A stretch of 64,000 nucleotides of DNA from G963667425 sp963667425 [NCBI: bacterium] (GTDB lineage: Bacteria; UBP6; UBA1177): NCBI GenBank assembly GCA_963667425.1, contig OY763407.1:1054001-1118000 (forward strand), in the 5' to 3' direction. Both the position numbers and the translations under genes were made by a program. Under the pieces are notes generated by a model that was given only the letters and a program-made list of their open reading frames with translations, was not told the origin of the DNA and made no database searches. Below are positions 21,464 through 32,200 of this stretch, in pieces; position 1 is the stretch's first letter; each line of letters starts with the position of its first letter.

Positions 21464-23500
21464 ATGATCACGAACAGCGATATTTCCAATGCAATGACAA
21501 TAAAGCTTGATAATGTTCTTCCTGACTATCCAAAGTTTGAAAAAGGGATAAGAAGAGCTCCTAAAAGAGAGCTTAATCTTACAGAAAACGAAATAGCTCT
21601 TGCACTTAAGAATGCTTTAAGATATGTACCGGAACAATTTCATGAAACTCTCATTCCTGAATTTCTTGATGAGCTCATGACTCACGGAAGAATATACGGA
21701 TACCGTTTTCGCCCACAGGGAAGAATTTACGGAAAGCCGATAGATGAATATAAAGGAAAATGCACGGAAGGAAAAGCCTTTCAGGTAATGATAGAGAACA
21801 ATCTCGACTTTGAAATAGCGCTTTATCCTTACGAACTTGTAACATATGGCGAAACTGGGCAGGTATGTCAGAACTGGATGCAGTACAGACTCATTAAGAA
21901 GTACCTTGAAAACATAACAGAAGATCAGACTCTGGTTCTTCACAGCGGTCATCCTCTCGGACTCTTTAAATCAAAACCGGAAGCACCTAGAGTAATAACA
22001 ACTAACGGACTTATGGTCGGACTTTTTGATGATATGGAAAACTTTAACCGTGCCGCTGCTCTTGGTGTTGCAAATTACGGACAAATGACGGCGGGCGGAT
22101 GGATGTATATCGGTCCACAAGGAATCGTTCATGGAACATATAACACAATACTTATCGCAGGAAGAATGAAACTCGGCGTTCCGACAGAAGGAAATCTTAA
22201 AGGAAAGATATTTGTCTCTTCAGGACTCGGAGGAATGAGCGGAGCACAGCCGAAAGCTGTAGATATAGCAGAAGGAATAGGAATTTTTGCAGAAGTTGAC
22301 GCATCAAGAATTGAGACAAGACACTCTCAGGGCTGGGTAAAACTTGTTGCCGAATCACCAAAAGAGGCTTTTGATAAAACTCTTGAATATAAAGCAAAAA
22401 ATGAAAGCATTTCAATTGCATATCATGGAAATATCGTTGATCTTCTTGAATATGCGGCAGAAAAAAGCGTTCATATCGATCTTTTAAGCGATCAGACAAG
22501 CTGCCATGCAGTTTATGACGGAGGATATTGCCCTGCCGGAATCTCATTTGAAGAGAGAACAGAGCTTCTTGCAACAAATAGAACAAAATTCTGTAAACTT
22601 GTTGACGAAACATTAAGAAGACACTTTGAAGTTATTAAAAAACTTGTTGCACAAGGAACATACTTTTTCGATTACGGCAACAGTTTCATGAGAGCAGTCT
22701 TTGATGCCGGTGTTAAAGAGATAGCAAAAAACGGAAAAGACACATTTGAAGGATTTATATGGCCAAGCTACGTCGAAGACATACTCGGACCTGAACTTTT
22801 CGATTACGGATACGGCCCATTCAGATGGGTGTGTTTAAGCGGAAAAGAGGAAGATCTAATTAAAACAGACAACACAGCCGCTGAAATAATAAAATCGTTA
22901 AGAGAAAATCCCAGATATCAAGATAACGACAACTACAAATGGGTAAAAGACGCAATGAAAAACAAACTCGTTGTAGGCACAAAAGCAAGAATCCTTTATC
23001 AGGACGCATCCGGCAGAACTGCAATTGCACTTAAGTTCAACGAAATGGTAAGAAAAGGAATCGTCGGTCCTATTATGCTCGGCAGAGATCATCACGACAC
23101 CGGTGGAACCGACAGCCCATACAGAGAAACATCAAACATAAAAGATGGTTCAAACATAATGGCAGATATGGCAACAAATATATTCGCAGGAAACTGTGCA
23201 AGAGGAATGAGCCTCGTTGCTCTTCATAACGGTGGCGGTGTTGGAATCGGAAAAGTTATAAATGGAGGATTTGGACTTGTTCTTGATGGATCACGAAGAA
23301 TTGACAAAATTATTGAAACAGCTTTTCCTTGGGATGTAATGGGCGGCGTTTCAAGACGTTCATGGGCAAGAAACGAACATTCAATTGAAACATGTATCGA
23401 ATATAACGAGAAAAATTACGGCTCGGATCACATCACCCTTCCCTATCTTACTGACGAAACTTTAATAGCAAAAGCTGTCAGAGAAAAACTTGGAAAATAA
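21464..23500 (+). CDS. hutU: Urocanate hydratase
   Basis: This cytoplasmic enzyme converts urocanate to imidazolone propionate in histidine degradation, using NAD as electrophile. The 678-residue protein matches the long urocanase form. It has the NAD-binding glycine stretch SSGLGGMSGAQPKAVDIAEG and the active-site region DQTSCHAVYDGGYCPAGISF. Near the C-terminus are GRDHHDTGG and ALHNGGGVGIGK. ATG 21464 is preferred over ATG 21452 because GGAG lies six bases before it. hutH, hutI and hutG are not neighbours, so the pathway genes are dispersed or incomplete. The amidohydrolase at 48560 is not a convincing HutI. Confidence 0.96.
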   Translation: MITNSDISNAMTIKLDNVLPDYPKFEKGIRRAPKRELNLTENEIALALKNALRYVPEQFHETLIPEFLDELMTHGRIYGYRFRPQGRIYGKPIDEYKGKCTEGKAFQVMIENNLDFEIALYPYELVTYGETGQVCQNWMQYRLIKKYLENITEDQTLVLHSGHPLGLFKSKPEAPRVITTNGLMVGLFDDMENFNRAAALGVANYGQMTAGGWMYIGPQGIVHGTYNTILIAGRMKLGVPTEGNLKGKIFVSSGLGGMSGAQPKAVDIAEGIGIFAEVDASRIETRHSQGWVKLVAESPKEAFDKTLEYKAKNESISIAYHGNIVDLLEYAAEKSVHIDLLSDQTSCHAVYDGGYCPAGISFEERTELLATNRTKFCKLVDETLRRHFEVIKKLVAQGTYFFDYGNSFMRAVFDAGVKEIAKNGKDTFEGFIWPSYVEDILGPELFDYGYGPFRWVCLSGKEEDLIKTDNTAAEIIKSLRENPRYQDNDNYKWVKDAMKNKLVVGTKARILYQDASGRTAIALKFNEMVRKGIVGPIMLGRDHHDTGGTDSPYRETSNIKDGSNIMADMATNIFAGNCARGMSLVALHNGGGVGIGKVINGGFGLVLDGSRRIDKIIETAFPWDVMGGVSRRSWARNEHSIETCIEYNEKNYGSDHITLPYLTDETLIAKAVREKLGK

Positions 23501-23618
23501 AAAGCTCATTATAATTATCGGTTCCAGTCAAGAGAGTATGGAAAAGTTTCTACCTGATTTGTGTAAAGTTTTTAGGTAAATACAGCAACGTATATATTTC
23601 TTTATAAAAATAATTTCT

Positions 23619-26069
23619 CTACTTAAGTTCGCCCCAGGTTTTTCCGATTGAGCTATTAACATCAAGCGGAACTTCAAATTCACCGATGTTATTTTTCATG
23701 ATGTTTTCAAATATTGCTGCATATTCTTCACTTTTTTCTTCTGATGTTTCGATGATAAGCTCATCATGAACCTGAAGAAGCAATTTTGCATCGAGAGAGT
23801 CTTTTTCTATTCTTTCGTATATTTTTGCAGCACCTATTTTGATTATATCGGCGGCACTTCCCTGAATTGCTGTGTTGACTGCCATTCTTTCAGCCTGACG
23901 GAGAACTATTTTGTTTGTGCTTGAAAGTTCTGGAAGATATCTTCTTCTGCCGAATATTGTTTCAGAGTAACCTTTTTCTTTTGCTGTTTCAATTACTGAA
24001 TCTATAAATTTTTTAACTCCTTTGTAGAAGGCAAAGTAGTTTTCAATGTACTTTTTTGCAAAAGCTATCTGAACGCCTGTATCCTGAGAGAGTTTAAATG
24101 CCTGCATTCCGTATATTATTCCAAAATTTACAGCTTTGGCGTGTCTTCTCATTTCGGCGTCGACAAAGCCGGGGAAAACATTAAATATTGCTGATGCGGT
24201 TTTTGTGTGGATGTCTTCATTGTTTCTGAAAGCTTCAATGAGTTCTTCATCTTTTGAGAGCATTGCAAGTATTCTAAGTTCTATCTGACTGTAATCGAGG
24301 CTTATAAATAGTTTTCCTTCGGGTGCTTTGAATACTTCTCTTATCTTTTTTCCTTCTTCGCCTCTTACAGGTATATTCTGAAGATTTGGATCTCTGCTTG
24401 CAAGCCTTCCTGTTGCCGCATGAGTTACAATAAATGTTGTATGCAGCTTTCCTTCACTGTCTGTCTTTTCCAGAATGGGATCGACATATGTCGAAAGAAG
24501 TTTCGAATATGTTCTGTGTTCAAGTACAAATTCAGGAACAGGATGAAGTTCTTTTAATGATTCAAGAACTGACTGATCTGTGCTGTAACCTGTCTTTTTC
24601 TTTTTTCCTGATGGAAGTCCAAGCTTCTCAAAAAGGATTTCACCAAGCTGTTTTGGCGAATTTATATTAAACTCGCCTGTGTATGCGTATATTTTTTCTT
24701 CTATCTCTTTAAGTTTAAGCGAAAAATCTTCTTTAAGTTCTTTTACTGCATCGGTGTCAACCGGCATTCCGTAGTTTTCCATCTCTTTTATGACATAAAG
24801 ATTTTTCATTTCTATTTCATCGAGGAGATGTTCAAACTTACTCTCTTTTCTGTAGATGCTTTTTATCTTTGTCTTTATTCCGTTAAGCACTGCAAGAATG
24901 TTTTCGATTCCTTCTATTTTTCCTGCAAAGATATTCAGGGCTGATGCAACATCTTCAAGTGTATAACCGTGTCTTCCTGCATCTGTAATGTAAAAAGCTA
25001 TCTGCAAATCTCTCACTTTGCCTTTAAAAACATGAAAAGTTGAGACTGAATCCTTTATGTTGAATCCGTAAAGCATAGTTTTATCGGTAAAATCGGAAAT
25101 TAAAGCCTCTGAATAGTTCTTTCCATCCGAGAAATAGTATTTGTCACCTTCTTTGACAAAACATATTTCTTCTGAGTTATAATCGATTTTTCCTTCCGAT
25201 GGAATCACAAGGTCGTATGACTCTTTTATTCCGAGCTTTTCTATAAGTTTCTTAAATCCGTTCTCTATTGCAAATGCAGGAAACTTCTCTTCCGAGACAT
25301 TTTCCCAGAGTGTCGGCTCAACATCAAGTTCGATATTGCTTTCAAGTGAAACAAGCTCTTTTGAAAGAAGAGCAATCTCTCTGTTTTCTGCGAACTTCTG
25401 CTGCTGACCTTTTGAAAGTTCACCAAGATGGTGATAGATTCCGTCAAAAGTTCCATATTCATTAAGAAGTTTTGATGCAGTTTTCGGTCCGATTCCAGGA
25501 ACGCCGGGAATATTATCGGAACTGTCGCCCATAAGTGCAAGCAAATCTCTTATCTGCTCAGGAGTTACATCAAATTTTTCCTTAACGGCATCTCTGTCAA
25601 ACACCTTTTTCTTCATACTGTCATAAAGGAAAACGCCATCCTCAACAAGCTGCATCAGATCCTTATCGGAACTTACAACATAAACTTCATGTGTATCCTT
25701 ATATTTCTTTACATAGCTTGCAATTATGTCATCCGCCTCGTAACCTTCAATTCCGCAGAACGGAATTCCCATTGCTTCAAGCATCGGATTTATTTTTCTA
25801 AGCTGAACGACAAGTTCTTCATCAAGAACCTTTCTGTTTGCCTTATAGTTGTCGTAAAGCTCCTTTCTCTTTGTCTTTTCCTTTCCGCTATCAAGTGCGG
25901 CAACAAGTTTGAACTCGCCGAAAGTATCAGCAAGCGAAAGAAACATATTTATAAATCCAAGCACAGCATTTACAGGCTCACCTTTTGGATTTGTCAGCGG
26001 GGGCATTGCATAGTAAGCTCTGAAAATATATGAACTTACATCGAGAACAAGGAGTTTTCCGTTTTTCAA
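23619..26069 (-). CDS. polA: DNA polymerase I (family A) with degenerate proofreading domain
   Basis: The 816-residue protein opens with a 5'-3' nuclease domain (LLVLDVSSYIFRAYYA; EGYEADDIIA; SSDKDLMQL; DSSDNIPGVPGIGPKTA). A middle domain without the DTE and DYxxD acidic motifs of a 3'-5' exonuclease follows, and then the polymerase. Motif A is LFISLDYSQIELRIL, the O-helix RRHAKAVNFGIIYG and motif C LLQVHDELIIE. It fills gaps and removes primers in repair and Okazaki processing. TTG 26069 is chosen: GGAAGG is eight bases upstream and the protein then begins MKNGKLLVLD. The longer frame to 26129 would overlap the preceding gene. It is third in an operon after cyuA and the PNGase F-like gene. 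Confidence 0.95.
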   Translation of the reverse strand: MKNGKLLVLDVSSYIFRAYYAMPPLTNPKGEPVNAVLGFINMFLSLADTFGEFKLVAALDSGKEKTKRKELYDNYKANRKVLDEELVVQLRKINPMLEAMGIPFCGIEGYEADDIIASYVKKYKDTHEVYVVSSDKDLMQLVEDGVFLYDSMKKKVFDRDAVKEKFDVTPEQIRDLLALMGDSSDNIPGVPGIGPKTASKLLNEYGTFDGIYHHLGELSKGQQQKFAENREIALLSKELVSLESNIELDVEPTLWENVSEEKFPAFAIENGFKKLIEKLGIKESYDLVIPSEGKIDYNSEEICFVKEGDKYYFSDGKNYSEALISDFTDKTMLYGFNIKDSVSTFHVFKGKVRDLQIAFYITDAGRHGYTLEDVASALNIFAGKIEGIENILAVLNGIKTKIKSIYRKESKFEHLLDEIEMKNLYVIKEMENYGMPVDTDAVKELKEDFSLKLKEIEEKIYAYTGEFNINSPKQLGEILFEKLGLPSGKKKKTGYSTDQSVLESLKELHPVPEFVLEHRTYSKLLSTYVDPILEKTDSEGKLHTTFIVTHAATGRLASRDPNLQNIPVRGEEGKKIREVFKAPEGKLFISLDYSQIELRILAMLSKDEELIEAFRNNEDIHTKTASAIFNVFPGFVDAEMRRHAKAVNFGIIYGMQAFKLSQDTGVQIAFAKKYIENYFAFYKGVKKFIDSVIETAKEKGYSETIFGRRRYLPELSSTNKIVLRQAERMAVNTAIQGSAADIIKIGAAKIYERIEKDSLDAKLLLQVHDELIIETSEEKSEEYAAIFENIMKNNIGEFEVPLDVNSSIGKTWGELK

Positions 26070-26085
26070 CTGATTTACCTTCCAA

Positions 26086-27747
26086 TTATTTATAAAAAAC
26101 GATATATGAAGTGGCATCGATACGGGCATTTACATCCGAATCACCTGTCGGAACAGGTTCAAAAGGCTTTCCATCCATAAAAGCATTATGAATCACGACA
26201 GCATCAGAACCTTTCACCACAGAATTAGTTACATCTTCACGCCACGGAGAAACATCAAGACCGGGACACCAGCCGCCACGACCAAAAGGCCAGCTTCCAG
26301 CCTGATTAGGAATAACACCATCCTTAACCTGTCTCAAACAGCCTAAATCATCTCCAACCCACGGATTATCTTTTGTGTAATCGGTTCCGTTAACCGTAAA
26401 AACAGCATCATAATCGCAGAATTCGGCACAGTTTTTTGTATCAGTACCAAAACCGTGACCAGTAACGAAAGCCGCAATCTCAGCCTTTACCATATCAGCC
26501 GGAACATTAACAGTTACAGGTGAAAAATTATCTCCGTAAGAAGCGTTGAAGGATTTTGCAATCTGATAAAGCGGAACAGATTTAAAAGGTTTAAGCTTAG
26601 ATTCATCATTTTTAAACCTGAAATTAAGCCACGTCTTATAAGGCTGCTTATAAACGCTCATTCTGAACTTAACCTTTCCTCCATCGGCAATTAAAGGAAA
26701 CATCGGAGTTATATCTGTAACCCACTTTCCGCCGCTTCCGTAGGCAGTTATCCATCTTGCAATCTCAGTTGAGCAGACCTCCTCATTATCAGTGCAGAGA
26801 TAAAGATACAGAAGATAATCCCACTCACACGTCTTAGCTGTTCCGTCACACTGCTGATCAAGTTCAACCTCAAGCATATTATATTTATCAAGAACATCAG
26901 ATGCAGGAAACTCAACCTCGAAATCAAGATTATCCTGAAGAGTTTCGCCATTTAAAGCGTTAACGACAAGAGTTTTATCCTTTTCGCTTTCAAACTTTTT
27001 TTCACGTTCCCAGTTAAAATTGTAATATTTTATCTCATTAGCGACATATGAAATATCAGGATTCATATTTCTTGACCAGTTTGCAATTGAAAGAGGAATC
27101 CTTATCTTCTGGAAACGGTCAATAACAAGACCTGAATTCTTATTCATCGAAAACTTCTTAACAACCCAGCTGTCAACCTCTCCGGCAGGCTTTGCAACAA
27201 TATGAAATCTCGAATCAACCTCATTAACTTCCTTTGAAGAGAGATAAAACTGACTCTTTTCCATCCTCTCCTTAAACGTTTTAACATCAGCATCATAAGT
27301 TGCGCTGTCATAAAAAAGGATAAAGACCTGAACATTAAGTCCAGCCATATCAATAAAATCAGTCAGGAAAGAATCATTTTCATAAAGAGTAAACCATGCT
27401 CCGATATTTGAAGACGAAACAGGAAGAAACATAATCGAATCACAGCCGTTCCAGTCCCTGCTTAAAGTCCATTCGCCGCCATCGACCGGCATAGTAAAAT
27501 CGCAGGCAGTACTACCATTTAATTCACCGCATTCTCCATCATTGAAACCATCAGGATAAAAATCAGAGCCGGCGCACTTTTCCTGAGCCGTAGCATCATC
27601 ATCAACCACGGGCTCAGCATCAGTAACATCATTATCAACAGTCGCATCTTCATCCTTAGACGAAGAAGAATCCGAATCACATGAAACTGAGAAAACAGCA
27701 GATAAAAGAAAAAGAAAAACACTAAAAAACAAAACAGATTTTCTCAT
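26086..27747 (-). CDS. Lipoprotein with peptide-N-glycosidase F-like C-terminal domain
   Basis: The 553-residue lipoprotein has a signal ending FSVSC and an acidic tether (DSDSSSSKDEDATVDND). A cysteine-containing N-terminal region of about 300 residues follows, and then a domain with PNGase F hallmarks. These are GHGFG, CAEFCDYDAVFTVNG, a W-DDLGC segment and SWPFGRGGWCPG, resembling the conserved Cys/Trp-rich C-terminal jelly roll of PNGase F. That enzyme cleaves the asparagine-glycan bond of N-glycoproteins. I could not place the catalytic acidic residues securely, so activity is inferred. ATG 27747 follows GGGGAGGG. It lies 20 bases after cyuA and 16 before polA, an odd functional mix within one operon. 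Confidence 0.78.
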   Translation of the reverse strand: MRKSVLFFSVFLFLLSAVFSVSCDSDSSSSKDEDATVDNDVTDAEPVVDDDATAQEKCAGSDFYPDGFNDGECGELNGSTACDFTMPVDGGEWTLSRDWNGCDSIMFLPVSSSNIGAWFTLYENDSFLTDFIDMAGLNVQVFILFYDSATYDADVKTFKERMEKSQFYLSSKEVNEVDSRFHIVAKPAGEVDSWVVKKFSMNKNSGLVIDRFQKIRIPLSIANWSRNMNPDISYVANEIKYYNFNWEREKKFESEKDKTLVVNALNGETLQDNLDFEVEFPASDVLDKYNMLEVELDQQCDGTAKTCEWDYLLYLYLCTDNEEVCSTEIARWITAYGSGGKWVTDITPMFPLIADGGKVKFRMSVYKQPYKTWLNFRFKNDESKLKPFKSVPLYQIAKSFNASYGDNFSPVTVNVPADMVKAEIAAFVTGHGFGTDTKNCAEFCDYDAVFTVNGTDYTKDNPWVGDDLGCLRQVKDGVIPNQAGSWPFGRGGWCPGLDVSPWREDVTNSVVKGSDAVVIHNAFMDGKPFEPVPTGDSDVNARIDATSYIVFYK

Positions 27748-27767
27748 GATTCCCTCCCCAAGGAACA

Positions 27768-29066
27768 TTATTTACACGTCATAATATCAAGAATAATCCT
27801 ATCAGTCTCCTCCATCCCCTTTGAAGCGATAAGAGCCAGATTTCTGATAGTTTTTTCAATATCCTTTTCAATAATACCGTCAAACTCACTTATCTCAATA
27901 TTATCAATAGCAAGAATAGCCGACTGAACAGCCGCACTGATAGCAGTTGAAACCTTAAGAGCACATCCCGCCTTAGCACCGTCACAGAACATACCGCTGA
28001 TATTACCGATCATATTCTTGATAGCGGCATTAACATGGGCAATCTCGCCACCCATAAGATAAACAATACCGCAGCTCGCACCAGTAGCGGCAGTAACAAC
28101 ACCGCAAAGAGCAGAAAGCTTTTCCATAAACTCCTTTAAATGAATCGCAATAAGATTACCGAAATAAAGAGCCCTGATAAGCTGTTCCCTCTCACATTTA
28201 AGCCTCTCGGCAGCCGCAGCAATAGGAAGAAAAACAGTAATACCCTGGTTACCGCTCCCCGAATTACTCATGACAGGAAGAGTACTGCCAGCCATCCTCG
28301 CATCGGAAGCAGCAGCAGTAAGAGCCATAGCATAAGTTGAAATATCATCACATAAAACACCCTTACGGACATTATTAAGAATCGTCCTTCCGACCTTAAG
28401 CCCGTAATTACCGCAAATACCTTCCCTTGCAATAACCTTATTCATCTCCGCACCATCAAGAATATACTCAATAGCATCAAGCGGAACCGTGTTTACAAAA
28501 TCAAAAATCTCAGCGACAGACATATTGTGACTTACTTTAGGAACAGAATCATCCACATCCTCGTCATCCTTAATCAGATGACACTCAGTAGCCTTTATTA
28601 TTCTGTCATTAACCGAAAGAAAAATAAGATTAGTATGAGAACCCTTAATAACAGCCTTAGCCTTACCCGAAGGACCCTTGCACAAAACCTCGATATAAAG
28701 CTTTTCGCCAGTCTCTTTTTTAGTTATCCTTATAACATTCTTCTCAACCATCCTCTTGGCATCATCAATAACATCAGCATCAATATTTTCCAGAACCCGA
28801 AGATCAAGATCAGGATTGCCGCCCTTAACACCAAGAGCCGCAGCAATATAAAGACCGACCATACCAGTGCCCGGAATACCGACACCCATACCATTCTTCA
28901 GAATATTACCGCTTAAAGAAATCTCAACCTCATCGACATTTCTTTCAAGAAGCTTTGCACAGTGAGCCGCAGCCAGAGCGACAGCAACAGGTTCAGTGCA
29001 ACCAAGCGCAGGCACAACCTCACTATCAAGAATCTCTATAAACCTCTTTTCCCTATCAGTAAGCAA
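27768..29066 (-). CDS. cyuA: L-cysteine desulfidase family protein (CyuA/YhaM, UPF0597)
   Basis: The 432-residue protein belongs to the serine dehydratase alpha-chain-like family. The N-terminal signature is EVVPALGCTEPVAVALA, whose Cys23 is a candidate FeS ligand. Further conserved cysteines occur in GICGNYG and CDGAKAGCALK, and GIPGTGMVGL is a family glycine loop. Characterised members are oxygen-sensitive FeS enzymes that break cysteine into pyruvate, ammonia and sulfide. The start is a TTG at 29066 directly after a very strong AGGGAGGAGAAA ribosome site. It is the first gene of the cyuA-PNGase-polA unit. Confidence 0.92.
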   Translation of the reverse strand: MLTDREKRFIEILDSEVVPALGCTEPVAVALAAAHCAKLLERNVDEVEISLSGNILKNGMGVGIPGTGMVGLYIAAALGVKGGNPDLDLRVLENIDADVIDDAKRMVEKNVIRITKKETGEKLYIEVLCKGPSGKAKAVIKGSHTNLIFLSVNDRIIKATECHLIKDDEDVDDSVPKVSHNMSVAEIFDFVNTVPLDAIEYILDGAEMNKVIAREGICGNYGLKVGRTILNNVRKGVLCDDISTYAMALTAAASDARMAGSTLPVMSNSGSGNQGITVFLPIAAAAERLKCEREQLIRALYFGNLIAIHLKEFMEKLSALCGVVTAATGASCGIVYLMGGEIAHVNAAIKNMIGNISGMFCDGAKAGCALKVSTAISAAVQSAILAIDNIEISEFDGIIEKDIEKTIRNLALIASKGMEETDRIILDIMTCK

Positions 29067-29231
29067 TTTCTCCTCCCTTAAAAAAGCCTTCCGATTATAT
29101 AGATAAAAAAAATGTTAAGCAATTAATTCATGTTTGTGAAAATGAATTTTAACAGATTAAAAAATGTATGTTGAAGGAGATTTATGTTTCGTAGAGATAG
29201 ACCAATGTATCAATCAATTTATTTCTAACAT

Positions 29232-32200
29232 TTACCATGAAATCACACTGCATCCGCAGCCATCATCAGAGGAAGGTTTAACGATATCTAAGTCAGTTTC
29301 TTCAGTGTCGGATTCCTCATCATTTTCTTCATCAATGACTTCTGTTACATCGTTATCTGTTTCTGTGTCGGTAACTTCGTCTTCATCTGCCGGATAGATG
29401 TCTTCATCGGTTTCTTCGTCAATGACTTCATCTTCATCAGTTGATGTTGCATCATCATCTGTTATTTCGTCTTCGTCTACCGGATAGATGTCCTCATCGG
29501 TTTCTTCGTCAATGACTTCATCTTCATCAGTTGATGTTGCATCATCATCTGTTATTTCATCTTCGTCTACCGGATAGATGTCTTCATCGGTTTCTTCATC
29601 AATGATTTCATCGTCATCTGTGAGTTCGTCTTCATCGGGTGTTTCTTCTACTTTCACTTTTACGTCAAGTGTGTAGGTTCCGCTTCCGTTAATGCCTTCC
29701 ACTATGATGTAGATGTCTTTGTTTTCTGTCGCTTCATAGATTATGGTTTCTGCTGTTCCTGCCGTTCCTTCGTTTGCATATGTGTCACAGTTGTTGCCGC
29801 AGTCGCTCTGGATCATGAGGATCAGGTCATAGTTTGTTTCGGGTGTGGCTGTTATTTCTATTTTGTCACCTGTACTTACTGTGTAAACATATGTGTGGTC
29901 GTTTTCTCCGTATGTGGTTTCGCCGCAGTTTGCTCCGTAGTTTGTGATGTTGCTGTATCTTTCGGCTGTTGTTGTGTCTACGGTAAATGGCAGGGTATCT
30001 ATTTCGGTCGGCTCTGCGCAGGTTCCTGTGTCGTCTGTGATGGTTACTGTCACTGTGGCTGAGGCTTCGTTTTCTGTATCGCTTACTTTTATTCCGAGTG
30101 AATAGCTTGCTGTGGTTTCATAGTCAAGATTTGTGTTGTCTATTACTGTAAGCTCGCCTGTTGCTGCATTTAGTGCAAAGATGCCGTCATTGTTTCCTGT
30201 TTCTATTGTGTAGGTGAGTTCATTTAGTGTGCCGTCTGCGTCTGCTGCGCTTAGTGTAGCTATCACTGTGCCGTTTAATGCGTTTTCCGATAGTGTGTAC
30301 TGGCTGTCGGTTATTACCGGAGTGTTGTCATTAAGATTGGTGAGATTGATTGTGACTGTTTCTTCACTGGTGTTTTCGTCATCTTCAATTTTTATTGTAA
30401 CTGTATGGCTTACGGCTGTTTCATAGTCGAGTTTTGTGGCATCTGCTACTTGTATTTCTGCTCCGCTCATCTGGAAGATGTTTTCCGTGTCGCCTGTTGT
30501 TATTGTGTAGTTTGCTGTGCCTTGGATGTCTCCTGTTATTTCTATTGTTCCTACTGCTGTGAGTGCTGCACTGTTTTCATTTATATTAAAGCTTTGTCCT
30601 GTTGTTACTGCTATTGCTTTGTATGTAATGAAGGTCTGGTCATTTCCATATCCTGTTCCTTCAAGAGTGGTTGCGTATGCTCTGTAGTGGTAGGTCGTGT
30701 TTGGGTTTAGTCCTGTGAATGTTCCGATTATTACGCTTTCTTCACTTGTGTCTGTCATGCAGGTGTCTGCTGTTGTCGGATTGGCTGATGTGCTTATACA
30801 GATTCCTTTTTCTGTAACTGTATTGCCGCCATTGTCTGCTACTGTTCCGTTTAATGTTGCCTGTCTGGTTGTTAGAGTTGATGCTGTGCCTGTTGTTGCT
30901 GTCGGGATGATTCCGTTTATTGTAAGGGTTCCTTTGGTGTAGGTGAATGTGTAGTTTGGTGCTGTTCCGCCGCTTACTGTTATGTCGTATGTGCCTGCCG
31001 GAGAGTTTGCTGTTGCTGTGGTTACGGCTGTTGATGCTGTTGTCACTGCTGTTTCGTATTCACCGTTTACAAAGCCGCTGTAGGTTATTGTAAATGCCGG
31101 GTTGGCTTCGCCGTAGTTTCTTGTTTTGTCGTCTGCTTTGGCGGTGAGTTCTGCCGGACTTACGTTTATTGATACTGTTTTGGTTTCTGTTGTGTAGTTT
31201 GTTGTATCATCTGGTGTAAATGTTACGCTCAGGCTTTGACTGTGGCCGCTTCCGAGAACTGTATTTATTGCAGGTGTGTATTCAAAGCTTCCTGTTACGT
31301 TTGCTTCTGCGTTTAACTCGTTTCCTGAAAGCGCTGTTCCGTATGTTATGTCTGACGGATTTCCCCATGTTATTACTGATACTGCTTTGTTTACTGTCAG
31401 TAATTGTGATTCCTGAGGGGCTGAATCATAAGTTTCATTTCCAGCTTGATCTGCATAAATTGTACAACTTCCGGCACTGACAATATGAATTTGTCCACTT
31501 ACTATTGTTGCAACTGCTGTATTTGAACTGCTGTATGTGACTGTTAAACCGCTAGTTGCTGTTGCTTCAGGTGTAAAATCGACATCTCCGTATATTTTGA
31601 TTGGGAGTGCACCGAAACTTATAGTCTGATTAGCTTTCTGCACCTGAAAGTTAAAAGTAATATCATCCGTAATTCCTGAATAGCTGTTGCCATAAATATC
31701 GTCAATAGCTGTAGCAGCAATCTGAATGGCATAATGATGGCTTTCGACAAGATCACTTGACGGATTCAAGGTCAAAACATTGTTTAATATTGAAGCCTGT
31801 GTTCCAGGTGATGCCGCATCAATTGTGATATTGCTTACATCATCCAGATCCTTTATCAGAATGTTTCCTGTGCCAAATGCTATATTTTCGCTAAAGGTTA
31901 AAGTTATATCGGCTGAAACAGAAACCCCGGTTGCTTCGTCAGCAGGTACTGAAGAATCAAGTGTAGGCGCAACAGCATCAACTAAAACAGAAGCAGCACT
32001 TCCAACACTATTTAATGTTAATTTAGCATCATTGGAAGCAGCATTTCGCAAAGTACCACCATTGGCGGTTAAAGTATTCACTTCTATTCCATTAGTATCT
32101 AGTTCGCCTGCTTGTATGGTATATCTGAAAAGCAAAGCACCTGTTCCAGAGCCGGTTGTATAAGTAGCTTGTCTTGTGGTAGAACCGATTGTTATACTCA

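Noticed and set aside
29232-29260. MYXO-CTERM or similar known C-terminal sorting domain
   Set aside because: There is no hydrophobic helix or arginine tail after the cysteines; only three or four residues follow GCGCS.
29164-29397. Plus-strand 77-aa ORF
   Set aside because: Ser/Val-rich shadow of the acidic C-terminus of the adhesin gene on the opposite strand.
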